This document shows, piece after piece, positions 12,082-23,786 of a stretch of 64,000 bases of DNA. The stretch is from Allacma fusca. Its lineage: Eukaryota > Arthropoda > Collembola > Symphypleona > Sminthuridae. Within the stretch, counting starts at the first letter, position 1, and the number at the start of each line of letters is the position of its first letter. The notes beneath the pieces were generated by a model, which did no database searches, was not told where the DNA came from, and saw nothing but the letters and a program-made list of their open reading frames with translations. The stretch spans positions 81,083,067 to 81,147,066 of the forward strand of contig OX359245.1 of assembly GCA_947179485.1 (NCBI GenBank). Reading direction: 5' to 3'. Both the position numbers and the translations under genes were made by a program.

Positions 12082-12692
12082 ATTGTAATGACAGAAGAAA
12101 TTGTGCATATATGTTTGCTTGGCAAAATATTTAATATAAATAATTGAAGAATTGAGAGATTTTTGTTTTGAATATCAGATGTTCTCAAAAATTAACTTAC
12201 TGCAAACCTTTAACAATTAGAAGCCTATAAGAACAGGTAACCAGAATAAGCAATTGAAATTCAAACTATGACTGAATTTCTGGTCATAACATAAATACTT
12301 TAAAGCGTATATTCGTGAAGTTCAGTTTTAGGTTTGATATAAAAGCTACACGAACTGAAAAATGTACGAAAGTTTTGAGAAATTACCGAACTAATGTCCT
12401 GTCGGCGATTGCAGCAGATAGTAATTATTAGAGTGGTTTTCATGATTTCAAAAATTCGTTTATCGGCGGATATCCTCGGATAGCCGTCGGATTATCCATA
12501 AAACAAAAAGTCGCCATCCGATCCGTTCGGATATTTTATTTAGTAGTTTCCGATAATATCCGGGATTTTTTTCGAATGGGAATGACATAACCGATCCGTT
12601 CGGATAAATATCGGATCGGATAATCCTCAGTTTTATCCTATTCGTATCCGATCTATATCCGTTCGGATATATCCGATCCGTAGAGAACCTTA
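12082..12692 (-). mobile_element. Truncated hAT-like element, GGATCGGAT family
   Basis: Reverse complement of the first two thirds of the complete element at 48647-49594. It includes the terminal TAAGGTTCTC (here GAGAACCTTA at 12683-12692) and the dense ATCCGATCCGTTCGGAT motifs. The other terminus is missing. The duplicated locus between 62040 and 62150 lacks it, so it arrived, or was then truncated, after the duplication. Confidence 0.8.
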
Positions 12693-12699
12693 GAGGATA

Positions 12700-13170
12700 G
12701 TTTGGAAATAATTCTGAAGCAACATGACGTATGTATGTATCTAAGAACGTTTTGAATAAAAATCGTCGTTAAAGTTGCTAGCATGAACGGGAAGATGAAT
12801 CTACTATTAGCTCAATTAAATAACTGAATTGTAATTTGAAGATTCAGATATACACTCACACTGGTGTCTTGTAGACGGCTGTCCTTGGGAATATTTCTGA
12901 AATAAACTCTCCGCCTTTTACTTTCGCATTGCATGACTGTTTATTTTAGACACCAGTATATGTATGTTGGTATTTAGTTCATTAAAAACAGAATGCTTCA
13001 TTACTTCAAATATTTCATTGCTTCCACTACTCTTCGATGGAAATAGAGCATTGTGATTAATATTGCTGAGATCACGCTTTCCGGCAAGTACAATAGAATC
13101 CCTGAAGGAGCGCAAGTTGTATAACTAAAAATTTGGAAACATTTAACGGTAAAATACTAGTTAATAAAAG
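12700..13170. other. Intergenic, end of duplication block, no gene
   Basis: 12740-12810 still matches 62140-62190. Beyond that I see neither gene nor recognisable repeat. Confidence 0.5.
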
Positions 13171-13171
13171 T

Positions 13172-13315
13172 TCTCAGGGAAAAATTGGATTATGTTGGCA
13201 AGCGTGCCAAAATTTCATTAAATAGCGAATTACGTTTACTGTGGAATACTTGGGGGGAAATTATTTCTTGTAAACTAATTTTCATGGGACGTAATGTCTA
13301 ATAACATGCAGTTAC
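13172..13315 (+). pseudogene. Short relic of clade-2 ionotropic receptor
   Basis: TTGGATTATGTTGGCAAGCG and the following 120 bases align with 47825-47945 in the 46541-48544 receptor pseudogene, through CATGGGACGTAATGT. This is the S2 end just before M4. Only this piece remains. Confidence 0.65.
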
Positions 13316-16300
13316 CTTAAGTAATTTGATTAATTTTTAAATATCGTATTATTTGGCCGAATTATACAAAATACTTTGAGAGAATAAACTTTAGATTGTT
13401 AAGTAATAAAATTGCTTTCTCTGTTCTATTCCTTAAAGGAGTGTAGCTCGTATACAAAAATTGTACTTTTGCCAATTAATATAATATTTAGTCAGAGTAC
13501 TCGAGTATAGGAAAGGAAATGTGTGAGCTGGAGAGGGAGAGAGAAGTGAGAAGTGGAGTCCCGATTAGTAACAGTAAAGTTACTATGTGTGAGACATAGT
13601 AGACATAGAGACTCCTAACTCCAGTCTCTCAGACTCCTCGACTGTCTACATGAGTTGGTAACCAGGTTAACCAGGAGTTATAAGATTATATGTTTAAAGG
13701 AAAAATATTCTGTACCTAGAGCCATGTTAATTTACTTTGATACTGAAAACCTAACCAAAATAAAAGAAAATAGTGCTTTGGTCCGCCCCTGCATATGTAA
13801 AATTCAAGTCATAAACTGTATCACCTCGTGTCATTGAAATTAAATGGATTATGTGTCATTGTTCCAGGAATTATAGAATATTAACGAACCGTATAATCAG
13901 ACATTCGAATTTATAACCTTTCCCCCTTCCCAGAATAATCTGAAGCTGGCGACTAAATTTTGTCGCACTAAACTTTGAGGTCAAGGATAGTATTTTATAT
14001 TGGATGATATAAAATGAATTGTAAATAAAATAAAATAGGGTTTTTACAATCTGGAAGTGTTTGCTATTAAGTACTGTATGTAAGGGCTTGTGTAGGGCCC
14101 CCCTGCGGTGTTCAGTATTTTGTTCACCCACGGACTGGAAACAGCTGCTAGTCAACGGTTGCCTCAAGATCCCACGCTGTTAAAGCTGGGCATGTCCACT
14201 GGCAGTTACCTTACGGCGTCAGGTATCAGCAGCCCTTATAGTTGGGTTGAAACCCATTTAACCGTGGCTAAATAGGCAGCCAGTAGCCCTCAAGCTTTAT
14301 TAGCACTCTAGCACTGCTCTAAGAGCCATAACAAACACATTTTGGGATGGCACACGTGGATTCAAACAAAGCATAGCACATGTTATAGTACTCCCCTACT
14401 ATGCTTCAAAACTCATGTAACCCGAGTGCATGTTGCCCCGTTCTCTTAATACACGTCAAAAAATTTTAAAATTTAAAACGATACCTGTCTTTCTAGAAAA
14501 AGTCAGTGTTAAGTCCCATAAGGATTTCTAATTTTTGAAAGTCGATGAAATTTGTATTTTTACTATTTAAAGAAAATTCAAGTTTTAACGTTCACATTGG
14601 TATACTGTGGTCCGTTTTAAATATCCACTCCATATTTAGTCACTTCGACATACGTATAAACTAGACTGAGTCCGTTTTTTTAAGAGTTTGTACTTACGTA
14701 CAAATACGTCTGAATACGTCTCAAATTTTAAGCTCGTAAATAGAAAAACGAGTTTTGATTGGCTTAAAAGTAACCACGTTACATGTAAGTGCATTTATAT
14801 TACATTACATACAAGTAAGAAATATGCAAAGCTGAAAAATCTTAAATTAATAATTTTAAAATAAATTGTTTTAGGGTTTCCATAAAGGAGATAAAAATGT
14901 ACACTGTAGCGGTTTCCCCTTCCACCGTGGTAAGTAAATGAAGCCTACAATTTTGACATTTTGGTATAAATTGTAAATAGTTGCAGTACGCTCAGGGATG
15001 CAAATTCCAATTTAATTTTACTTTAACTTCCAGTACCACAAAATGCTATGGCCTAGTCTGCATGTGTCAAGGAAGAAAATTTAGTTGAAACGTGTTTCCG
15101 GTTTGAAGCGGTTAAACATCGTTTTAATGACATATCCAATTCAAAATGTATTGAAGATTTTTGAACTTCATATTTGCTCCCAAAGTGGGCTTTTTAAAAT
15201 TTTGAAGTTTGATAAATAACAATTTGATTTTTATAAAAAGAAATTAACAATTTCATTTAAAGACAATTTACTCTGAAAAACAAGGGCCAGATCTCAGATG
15301 ATTCGTTTTTGGCGAAAGTAATTGTTAAACGTTTGGGGCAAAACTTATTAAATTAGATTATTACACCAAAATTTTATTAGGATTTTTAAATTTTGATTTC
15401 AATATTTTATCATGTAGAACATGTAATTGAGGTTCGATTAGTGTTTCAGTGTTCGGAATACATTATCTCATTCAAAGGTTATTGGGAATTATCGGAATCT
15501 TCAGTTCGACGGATTGTTTCGAAATTATCACAGTATAGTTTGTTTAAAGATCCTCAGATTATTCTTGCCGTTTGCATAACCTAATAACGAAAATTTGGAT
15601 TCTTTAGAACCATCTGGGCGATACATGAGACATTCTAGAAATTTAAATATTTGTTTATGAGTGAAACATTTTTTGTGATAAGCCTCCCTAAAAATAATGC
15701 AAAACGTTTACTACCGATGTCGTTTAAATGTGTAAACAACTGAATACTGCTTGTCACTATTACAAAAACGCGGTGCCGGTTATATTTCCTATAACTGAAT
15801 TCTGAGAAAACCATTTTTATAGACACACCATTTCCCGTATCAAATAAAAAATTTGGAAAGTAATTTTTGTATTTACGAACAGTAGTAGTTTTCTGGAACC
15901 AATATAAATGTGAAAAATAGTTATTCTATTGAATTGTTTAAGCGAATTCGAATCACGAATATATCCGTATATTTATTGGAATGTGAATTCTGACCTTATC
16001 TAGAAGTTCCCTGTTTCAAATAAAGTGTAGGGCAGCTCTTCATTATATAATTTAGTGCGACTCGCAGGAGAGAACATTTTCTTAAACGTAAGAAGTTCAG
16101 TCAAAGCTCGGGTTCTACTAATATTTTCTGAAATCTTGCCTTAATTATCAACTCATTGGTGTTGCAGTAAGGTTTTTTGTTATGCACAGACCACATCAGC
16201 GAATATTGCTCTTTACCATTAGTTTTCAGACTCCCAAGGACGTATTAAATGGTGTTTATGGATCTACATCTGTATACCAATATTTGTGAATTGTGAACAT
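13316..16300. other. Intergenic, no gene recognised
   Basis: No coding region or complete repeat could be supported. 13515-13640 is purine-rich and contains a short inverted pair, ACTATGT / ACATAGT. 14160-14460 is less AT-rich than its surroundings and looks like decayed repeat sequence that I cannot classify. Confidence 0.45.
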
Positions 16301-16301
16301 A

Positions 16302-17575
16302 TCAGAGTGGATTTAAACGTGATTTAAATCACCTGATTGTTTTCAAATTAATCATTGATTTAAATCAAAATTGGCTCTTTAACTTTTACGTTTAGGTAAA
16401 ATATAACTTGACGTCGCGAAACGTACATTGTTTCTTTGAATTTTGGGCATGAGTTTATTTTGGCGATTTATAATTTTCAGGATAATTTGGGTACGTCGCC
16501 ATATTGATTATCTGTCACGGCCCATTAAAATTGGATAAGATTGAGCTTTGAAATGTTCTGTACAAGTAGAGCTTCTGCTGGGGACGAGTGTTATGTCCCA
16601 CAGATTTGGTCTCATTTTGAAATCCAGAGACAAAAATAAGTATCCCGATCCCGTCCCGAAATAACACGGGGACAATATTTGTAAATGTCCCGAAATTGTC
16701 TCGTCACTAACAGTAAATGAGTTTCTACAGAAACAATCAATCTTTCTAACAGAGTACCACAGAAAAGATTTTACAGTGTGAATTTAGCAATTTTTAAATG
16801 TTATACTCTTGTGCGGAGAGATATTCACACTTATTTAAACGGAATATTTTGAATATGCAAATAGTTTCAATACTCTACCATCCCGTCCCGAAACACTACA
16901 ATCAAACCTCTTTATAGTCACTACCGCTATAAGCAACTTCTCTCTATTGTCAGAAAATAATTTGGGGGTGCGATTTTCTCGTATACTGTAATGTTTGCTA
17001 GTTGACTACTCAGTAGTCAACGTTCTCTATAGTCAACTTTTATATACGGTCCCCTGCGATGTGACTATAAAGAGGTTGACAACATAAATATATATAATTA
17101 TATATATATGTATATTTATAATATGTATAGTTTATATGTTATAATATTTTTCATAAATATTTATATAGCAATCAAAATCCAAATGATACAACTGGTAATT
17201 GTCTTATACAGCGTTTGGCTTCAAAGATGTAACTTAATTTGAAATTGATACAATTTAAAAAAAATACTGTTGATATTTGAAATTGGACTTTCAAGCAGCT
17301 TTTTATTTCATATTAATTGACTTACCCTTTTAATTGTCTCTCAATATTCTTCACTAAATTGTTCAAATTTCATTGGTGCCAACAATGTACAATATTTTTA
17401 GGAAATTTGAAATCCAAAAATGTGTATGGTAATTTTATTGTACGATAAAAGTTTTAATTTAAATCAGAAAATATTGACGTAAATCATAAAAATCCAATTG
17501 GAATAAATAAGTCAGATTTTTTGATTTTTTAAAAATAATAAAAAAAAACCAGCAACCCTGTACAGTATCATCAGG
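16302..17575. mobile_element. Old hAT-like element with nested insertions (tentative)
   Basis: The left edge CAGAGTGGATTTAAACGTGA is followed by repeated ATTTAAATC motifs. The right edge has the inverse AATTTAAATC and ends CCAGCAACCCTG. Both outer sequences begin CAG when read inward, as many hAT termini do. I could not find matching 8-bp flanks, so the boundaries are tentative. Inside lie GGGACG/CCCGTCCC-rich sequence (16580-16895) and the small pogo-type element at 16900-17080. Confidence 0.35.
16900..17080. mobile_element. Small pogo/Tigger-type MITE, about 181 bp
   Basis: The ends are inverted: the AATCAAACCTCTTTATAGTC stretch on the left against GTGACTATAAAGAGGTTGAC on the right. The CAAACCTCTTTATA text resembles the AACCTCGTTATA-type termini of pogo/Tigger elements. 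I could not prove a TA target duplication. Confidence 0.55.
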
Positions 17576-18051
17576 GTTCCAAATTCCAAGGCCGTACTAT
17601 ATACTGTTAAAATTATATGTGAATACCTATAAAACAATATATTAAACACCGTAAATAAACCGCATTGAAGTTTCTCAAGGTATTGCCAATGGATTTTAAT
17701 GATGTGAATAAAATATTGAGAGCTTTACAAATTGTCAATACGTGTACACATACTCGACAATGTGAACTTTCAACCTCGAATAATAAGAATTTTCCAAGTG
17801 TGACAAGCTTAATTTCTAATTGCTAAACACAACTATGAGAGAAGTGGAATTAATGGAGCAAGCTACTCTACACAAAACATTTGGAAAGTATCGCGTCCAA
17901 ACAAATGCGAAGTACCAGACTTAATGACCCTTTCTGTCTCGAAATTAAAATTCAGTGCGAAACACCACGGACTTGTGTAAACCATAGGAAAATAAGGGCA
18001 CAGGAATTATCCAGTTTCAGATTGGATTGCAAGACAATCTAGTTATTCAAA

Positions 18052-18735
18052 ATGAAAATTTTCATTTACACAGCAGCGGTTCTAATTGGTGTCACAGTAA
18101 CGGAATACAATTTATAGAAATGTGTTTATTTCCTTTAAAATGCTAGCTAATAGAATACCCAAATATTTGTAGATTGCTGAAGATGACAGATGCCGATTCA
18201 ATGTTCCTGTGACTTCCAGTGTCTTAAAATGTGGGGACGGCATTTACCACAGAGATCAGAAAGTCATGGATGCAATCAATTTCTGTGGTATAGGAAGAAA
18301 TGGAACTAAAATTTCCAACCAGGATGTAAGACAATAAAATTTTCAACGGGGTGTATTTTTGGACGAGTTTATTGTATAAGCTCTCTCAGTACTTTGTTAG
18401 TTGAGAAGATACAATTTAATTCCTACGTTTTAGATATATTGCATCTTCGAGAAGATTGGATACATTGAAAACGATAAAACAAATTTTATGGAACTGCAAA
18501 GTTTTTTAATGGCATTTTTGCCTTCTCACGGTGGAGAGCTTTCTGATTTTGTGAACACGTGCTTGTTATGTATGATTAATAATTTTCGCCTTCGACTGTA
18601 TTAAATCGTAATTTAGTAGCATGTTTGGTCGGCATTGCAACTACGAATGAGGTATAAATGAAATGTTACAATTCTATAAATCGTATTACATAAAATATAT
18701 TTTTCGAAGTATTTAATTCTTATTTGTAAATGACA
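18052..18735 (+). CDS. Small secreted cysteine-containing protein, copy S1 (spliced; possibly decaying)
   Basis: Four-exon model by comparison with the copy at 42064: exon 1 18052-18096 (signal peptide MKIFIYTAAVLIGVT), exon 2 18173-18325, exon 3 18434-18569, exon 4 near 18707. Exon lengths 45, 153 and 136 are identical to the other copies, and acceptors end in TTGTAG and TTTTAG. Exon 2 has the DRCRFNVPVTSS core and two further cysteines. Exon 3 has CIFEKIGY and a closing cysteine 39 residues later. Doubts: the first donor is GTAACG rather than GTAAGG, and the visible exon-4 acceptor does not keep the last cysteine in frame. Family unrecognised; the Cys-x39-Cys helical exon recalls odorant-binding-type proteins, but the rest of the spacing is not classical. 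Confidence 0.55.
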
Positions 18736-18869
18736 CAGAAACCATGGATAATGCAAAAAAGGAGGAAGCATACGACCGCGTTATATGTCTAATAAAAAAA
18801 GACATTATAATAGATATAATATTACATAATTTACATATAATATTATTATTATTTATTATAGATTTACAC

Positions 18870-19135
18870 TAGAGTGGTTCTATTTTGTGCCACGATAAAG
18901 AAATTAAATGGGCAGAAATTCGTTTTATTCTTTACATTATAAATGACTAATTTACCCAAATATTTTCAGATGGCTCAAACTGATAGATACCGATTCAATG
19001 TACCAGTAAATTGAAGTACCTTAAAAGTACCTGTGGGGACAAATCGTACCACGTAGATCAGGAATTCAAAGATGCCTTCAATTCCTGTGGCTCCCAGAAC
19101 ATATGCCACTACCCATTAACAAACTTTACATGCCC
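18870..19135 (+). pseudogene. Decayed copy of the small secreted protein gene
   Basis: GTGGTTCTATTTTGTGCCAC (18875-18894) is a remnant of exon 1 and its donor. 18971-19100 matches exon 2, with the equivalent of DRYRFNVPVN followed by TGA, and the first cysteine changed to tyrosine. No exon 3 was found. It lies immediately downstream of copy S1, so it is a tandem duplicate. Confidence 0.75.
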
Positions 19136-19152
19136 CCTATAAACCTAATATC

Positions 19153-19174
19153 TAACCTAACCTAACCTAACCTA
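19153..19174. repeat. Short interstitial CCTAA repeat
   Basis: Three full plus two partial CCTAA units. TTAGG/CCTAA is the usual arthropod telomere repeat. About 22 bp internally could be chance or a repair scar. Confidence 0.6.
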
Positions 19175-22100
19175 CCTACACACGATAAAACATACGATTT
19201 GCAAGTCTTTGCGGTAGATTATGCTTTAATTTTTATGTTACCCGGTTTTTATGCGATTAATTGAAAAATATATGTATACGTAGCACATACATATATCCCT
19301 GTAATTTCATGGTGCCTGACCGGGGCTATCTATTTTGTAGGCCAGGGTTCAAGTGTATATTTTTGCACCTTATTTTGATTACAAGTTTATTAAGTAAAAT
19401 CCTTGCATTCTATAAATAGCCTACAAATAGGCCTATACGTAGGACAGGCGGAAACCGTTGCCTGTAATTCCATAACGATGGAACATATGAGTAGACTTCA
19501 CCGCAGTAGGCTTGAAAATCAAAAATCATAAAAGCGGGATTCGGTCAGTTATATAGAGATAGTTGATCAAAGTCAGAGTCCCATGTTTTTATCTTTAAAT
19601 TTATTATTACCTTTACTGGAACTTATTATTGCTCATTTGTGGGAAGTCTTCACGAAGAGAGGTATTAAAGCTTGGTTGAAACCGAAAGACAACGCAAGAC
19701 TAGGAAACGTCTGACATGTCAGTATTTTAAAATTAAATAACATTAAATATTTTTCATATTTCTGCTCAAAATTTTAGTACTATCTTCCACAGTTCCAATG
19801 AAATTTCCGACATGAGTGATACTGAGTTGTGTTCCATGTTAAAATACACGCCGTGGAGCTGTGTCAGATGTTCCTTCTGATTTCTTCGAAAGTCTGACTC
19901 ATAATCACGACTACATTTCAGTTTACCTGTAACGTGAGCTAACTGGTGTTCTCTTGAAGAATATTTGCACAGGAAATTTTTGTACAACAAAAACACTTAT
20001 AAGGGTAAGTTCACATAGCTTAGATTTGCCAACAATCTACTTGGAATTGCTTTTATGAACTGCAAAATAAATATTTTAATTTTGGCACCACTAATTGGAA
20101 CTGTATACGATGCAAATTTTAAGTTTTGCATGATATAATGATAACCTAACCTCTCAAGCAAACCAGTAATAAATGCCATTATTTAGAAATCCCACTTTAG
20201 TTGACGTGTTCCACCACCTTTTTAACTTTGGACTTGCGCTTTTTCTTGGATACGTAAGTCCACGAGTAAAGTTGTACCTGAAATTGTCTACGGTATAATA
20301 CTGGAATTTTCTTGAGCCTGCGGTAGTTTTACAGTTAAAATTAATTATGATTTGTAATTTACACTATGTTGCCAATAATTTTTGGAATTAAATTTGCAGT
20401 CATTGCCGACTGCCCCACTAAGGCTTAAAATTGACTGTTCAGTAAACCCAAGACCACTATCGCGCAGATTGGGGAACTGACGAAGACATTTTCGAATTCC
20501 CGAAGTGTATCCGCAGAAAGTCGTGGATGAAGGAAGATCACATGTTGTAACCATACTTATTAATTTAGGGAATCAAGAGTGGAGGTAACTGAATATGTGA
20601 ATGTCACACTACGATAACTCGGGTTCGTTAAAGAGAAATCCATCTTGAAGTTTAGGTTTTGGTTTAACTTTTCTGTGCAAACGGTTTTTGATCAAATATT
20701 AAAAAGCGATTGTATAGGAAATATTTTGAGCATCCGATTCCTGAAGGTGGGAGTACTTTCCGAGATATTCTAAAGCTGAAAAATTCAAATCATAACTCAT
20801 ACATTTAAAAGCGTGTACCAGGGTTACTAGCAACATTCATATATATCACGTGACTCATTTGTGACTACTGCGAAACTGATTCATTCAATACTGTTACGAC
20901 ACTAGTATTTCAAGAATTTACATCAAGACTCCAGGCTCACGGGATTTCTGATACGACAGGCACAACGAGACAACGAGTAATGAAATTTACAGCCGTTCTA
21001 AAACTCCTAGCCTTAAAACAAGTATGGTGTTCCGAACTCAAAAGCATCTGTTTCGTTTCTTCCAATACTTACAAAAACGTAAGTACTCCGTTTACAAAAA
21101 ATAATGAGTAAAATATTCACGCACCCTTCGTTGACAATTATAAATGTGTGTATTAGGCACACGAGTAATTATGGACGGGTCAGTTAAAACTCTCGAACTC
21201 GCTTCCATTATACAGTATGTACAGCAAAAATTTGAGTACTGCATTTTCCCGTCCGAAGTAGTGCTCTTGTAACCTGCACACAACTAACTAGTCCCCGGTA
21301 GGCTACTGCCAGCTCCCAAATGTTACCTATGTACAAATGAACACATCACTGTTATTAGTGAGTACTTAATTACACACTCATATTACATCATGATTCACTC
21401 AATCGATATAATTATTCATGAAAATACACTCCGCAAGGAAAGGCTATAACTTTAATAATAAGGACCTTACGTGAGATGTATTTAAAAATATCTAATTTCA
21501 CAACTTGTTGAGTCCAATATCCATTTAGAAAAAAGCAAGTTTATTAGTAAATAAATAATGTTTTTTGATTCCTTTAAATCCTTACAGTTTCACGTTCAAT
21601 AAAAACTAGTGGTCGTTCAACACGTATGGTGTATTTGCGCTGAGGTATTAGCAAGAGATCGGTTCGGATAAAACACAAATCCAAACCATAACCGGAGGTT
21701 TTCCGTGAATGTTTCGTCAAAATCCAAACCGAACCGTTTTGTTTTTACAAACAAATACTCCTATCCGAAGTCAAGCCGCCATATATCGGTTCTGATGATT
21801 TTTACAACCGAACCGTTGTTCGGGTTTCCGAATAACCGAAAATGTATTGCACATATTACCAGTGTAAACTTCCTTTGAAGAAAATAAATATTTATTAATA
21901 TATTTTCTGAAAATGATTGTCGTAATACAATTCCGGTTAAGCTTGAAACAATTATTACACTAACTTGAATCAAATTCCACCTAACTTCAAATGACAACTA
22001 AAAATCGAATGACCAAATTTCCAGACCGACCAAATGGTTCCAAACCGGGCCCAGACCTTCATCTTTTTAAGGTCCAGTGTTCACGTCAATTTCTGCTGTT

Positions 22101-23160
22101 ATTACAGAATCAGAGGTTACAACTGACGACATATTAGTTGTAGTAATGAGGCACTCATTTAATTTAAACGAGCAAAGTTATCCCTGCTCATGGTCCGTGC
22201 GTTGCGCTTTCTAAATATATTGCAGATACATAATGAAACAATCGTTTGTCTTGAGAAATTCATGCTTCAGCCGTTCTCGATTACTACTTAGTAAACATTT
22301 AAGAACGAAGTTCCAAATCAAATATTCGTCGGTTTAACCCAGCGGAAACATTTAGGGGAACTGTTTAGGGTATATGAACGGAGCATTCGTTTCGGATAAC
22401 AAGCAAGCCAGGGTAGTAATATTCCCCGGTATTAGATACCCCACTCTAATGTCAATCTTATTCTTCCATAATCTCACTAAAGCATTACACATTTTGCTTT
22501 AGGTTATTGTTAACTGCATCAAACAAGCCTCTGTTCAAAGTTAAAAATGCACATTGTAGTGCTAGCATATTCATTAACGGTATAAGAGGTTTGAGCAAAA
22601 CCGTAGTCTACAGGAAATATATGATGTCGTTGTAACCAGGTGTTGTTACACCATTGGAATAATATGGACATGCAAATGATGCTATTTATATTGAATGCAT
22701 AATTACATAAATTAAGTATTTGAATTCCTAAAAGACAAATACTTTGGAAACGACGTAGTTGAATAAATTAAGTTAAGAAGTTTATTGCGCTTTATGTAAA
22801 TGTGGCCACAACGTAATTAAGATCAGAAATGTATCCGAAAATAGACACACTTGAAACGTTTTGTAAATTACTGGAATACCTCAGCCGTGTATATAAACGC
22901 GGAAGCTCTTGAGTGAAAAGTTAGTTATAATTTTAGTTTAAACCGTTACACTCAAGAGCTCCTAATCCGAAATCTTTAATAAATATTTCTTATTGAAATT
23001 TTGGAAGCGTTTGGAACCTGTTATTCCTTTATACTTGCATCAAGTATTGGCATCCGCTAATCCTGGGTATAGAGACACGTACGAACATAGTGTTAATTAC
23101 CACTCATACACGTAATCATTAGTGTCTCAATTTCCACGGTTGCAGCGTCAAGCGGAATAA
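19175..23160. other. Intergenic, no gene recognised
   Basis: A SINE-like head (GTGCCTGACCGGGGCTATCT...GGGTTCAAG) lies at 19310-19365. 21650-22060 is rich in GGTTCGG/CCAAACCG motifs and looks like an old keyword-type DNA element whose ends I could not define. Nothing else coding was recognised. Confidence 0.45.
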
Positions 23161-23510
23161 TAGCCGAAATTAAATTTCACCTAACAATTTCTCATTTGAT
23201 TAGTGTTTCTGAAGACGCAATAACGATAGGTTTCGGGTACTTTCCGAGAAATGTATTACAGGATTTGAAATAACCAATATTTATTTTCCCACCAGAAATG
23301 CGCCACAAGAAATCAAATATCTATCTATTTTGCTTCTTTATGGAGAATTGCGTGTCTGATTTCAACTGCTTGGCTGATATATGTTTAGAGCAAGCAGAAA
23401 GAGTTCTGGATAGAATCACAATTAAAAGAAGACATCGTTTTGAATCCAATACGTATACATGGTTAATACAAAAATTTCGTCAAAAATCTTGGTGATTGCT
23501 AATTTTTATC

Positions 23511-23786
23511 CCCACCCAACATCCCAACATCCCACATCCCAACATCTCACATCCCAACATCTCACATCCCAACATCTCACATCCCAACATCCCACATCCC
23601 AACATCCCATATCCCACATCCCAACATCCCACATCCCAGCACTCCATCACAACATCCCACCAGAACATCCCATCCCAACATCCCAACATCCCACATCCCA
23701 GCACTCCATCCCAACATCCCACCCGAAAATCCCATCCCAACATCCCATCCCAACATCCCAACATCCCAAATCACAACATCGCGACA
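23511..23786. repeat. Outer left arm, variable 13-15 bp motifs
   Basis: Mixed units such as CATCCCAACATCTCA, CATCCCAACATCCCA and degenerate forms. This edge has the variety expected of the ancestral array, whereas the inner part is homogeneous. Confidence 0.8.

Larger units (their letters stand above)
7283..12800. repeat. Segmental duplication block W, copy 1 (carries IR1)
   Basis: Matches 57045-62190 from CCAACCCATCAGGG (upstream of the receptor), through the receptor, to downstream landmarks such as GATACTAATGGTTCAAAAATA (10050 and 59850), CCAGACGCTCAACT (10492 and 60281) and the stretch around CCTGCAAAAAT (12019 and 61985). Coding sequence is clearly better conserved than flanks, which have many small indels. 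The match is interrupted at 12082-12692 by a transposon fragment and resumes with GTTGCTAGCATG (12774; 62157 has GTTACTAGCATG). Confidence 0.88.

Noticed and set aside
21650-22060. Complete hAT-like element with GGTTCGG keyword
   Set aside because: The motif density suggests one, but I could not find matching inverted termini or an 8-bp duplication, so only a note in the intergenic entry is kept.
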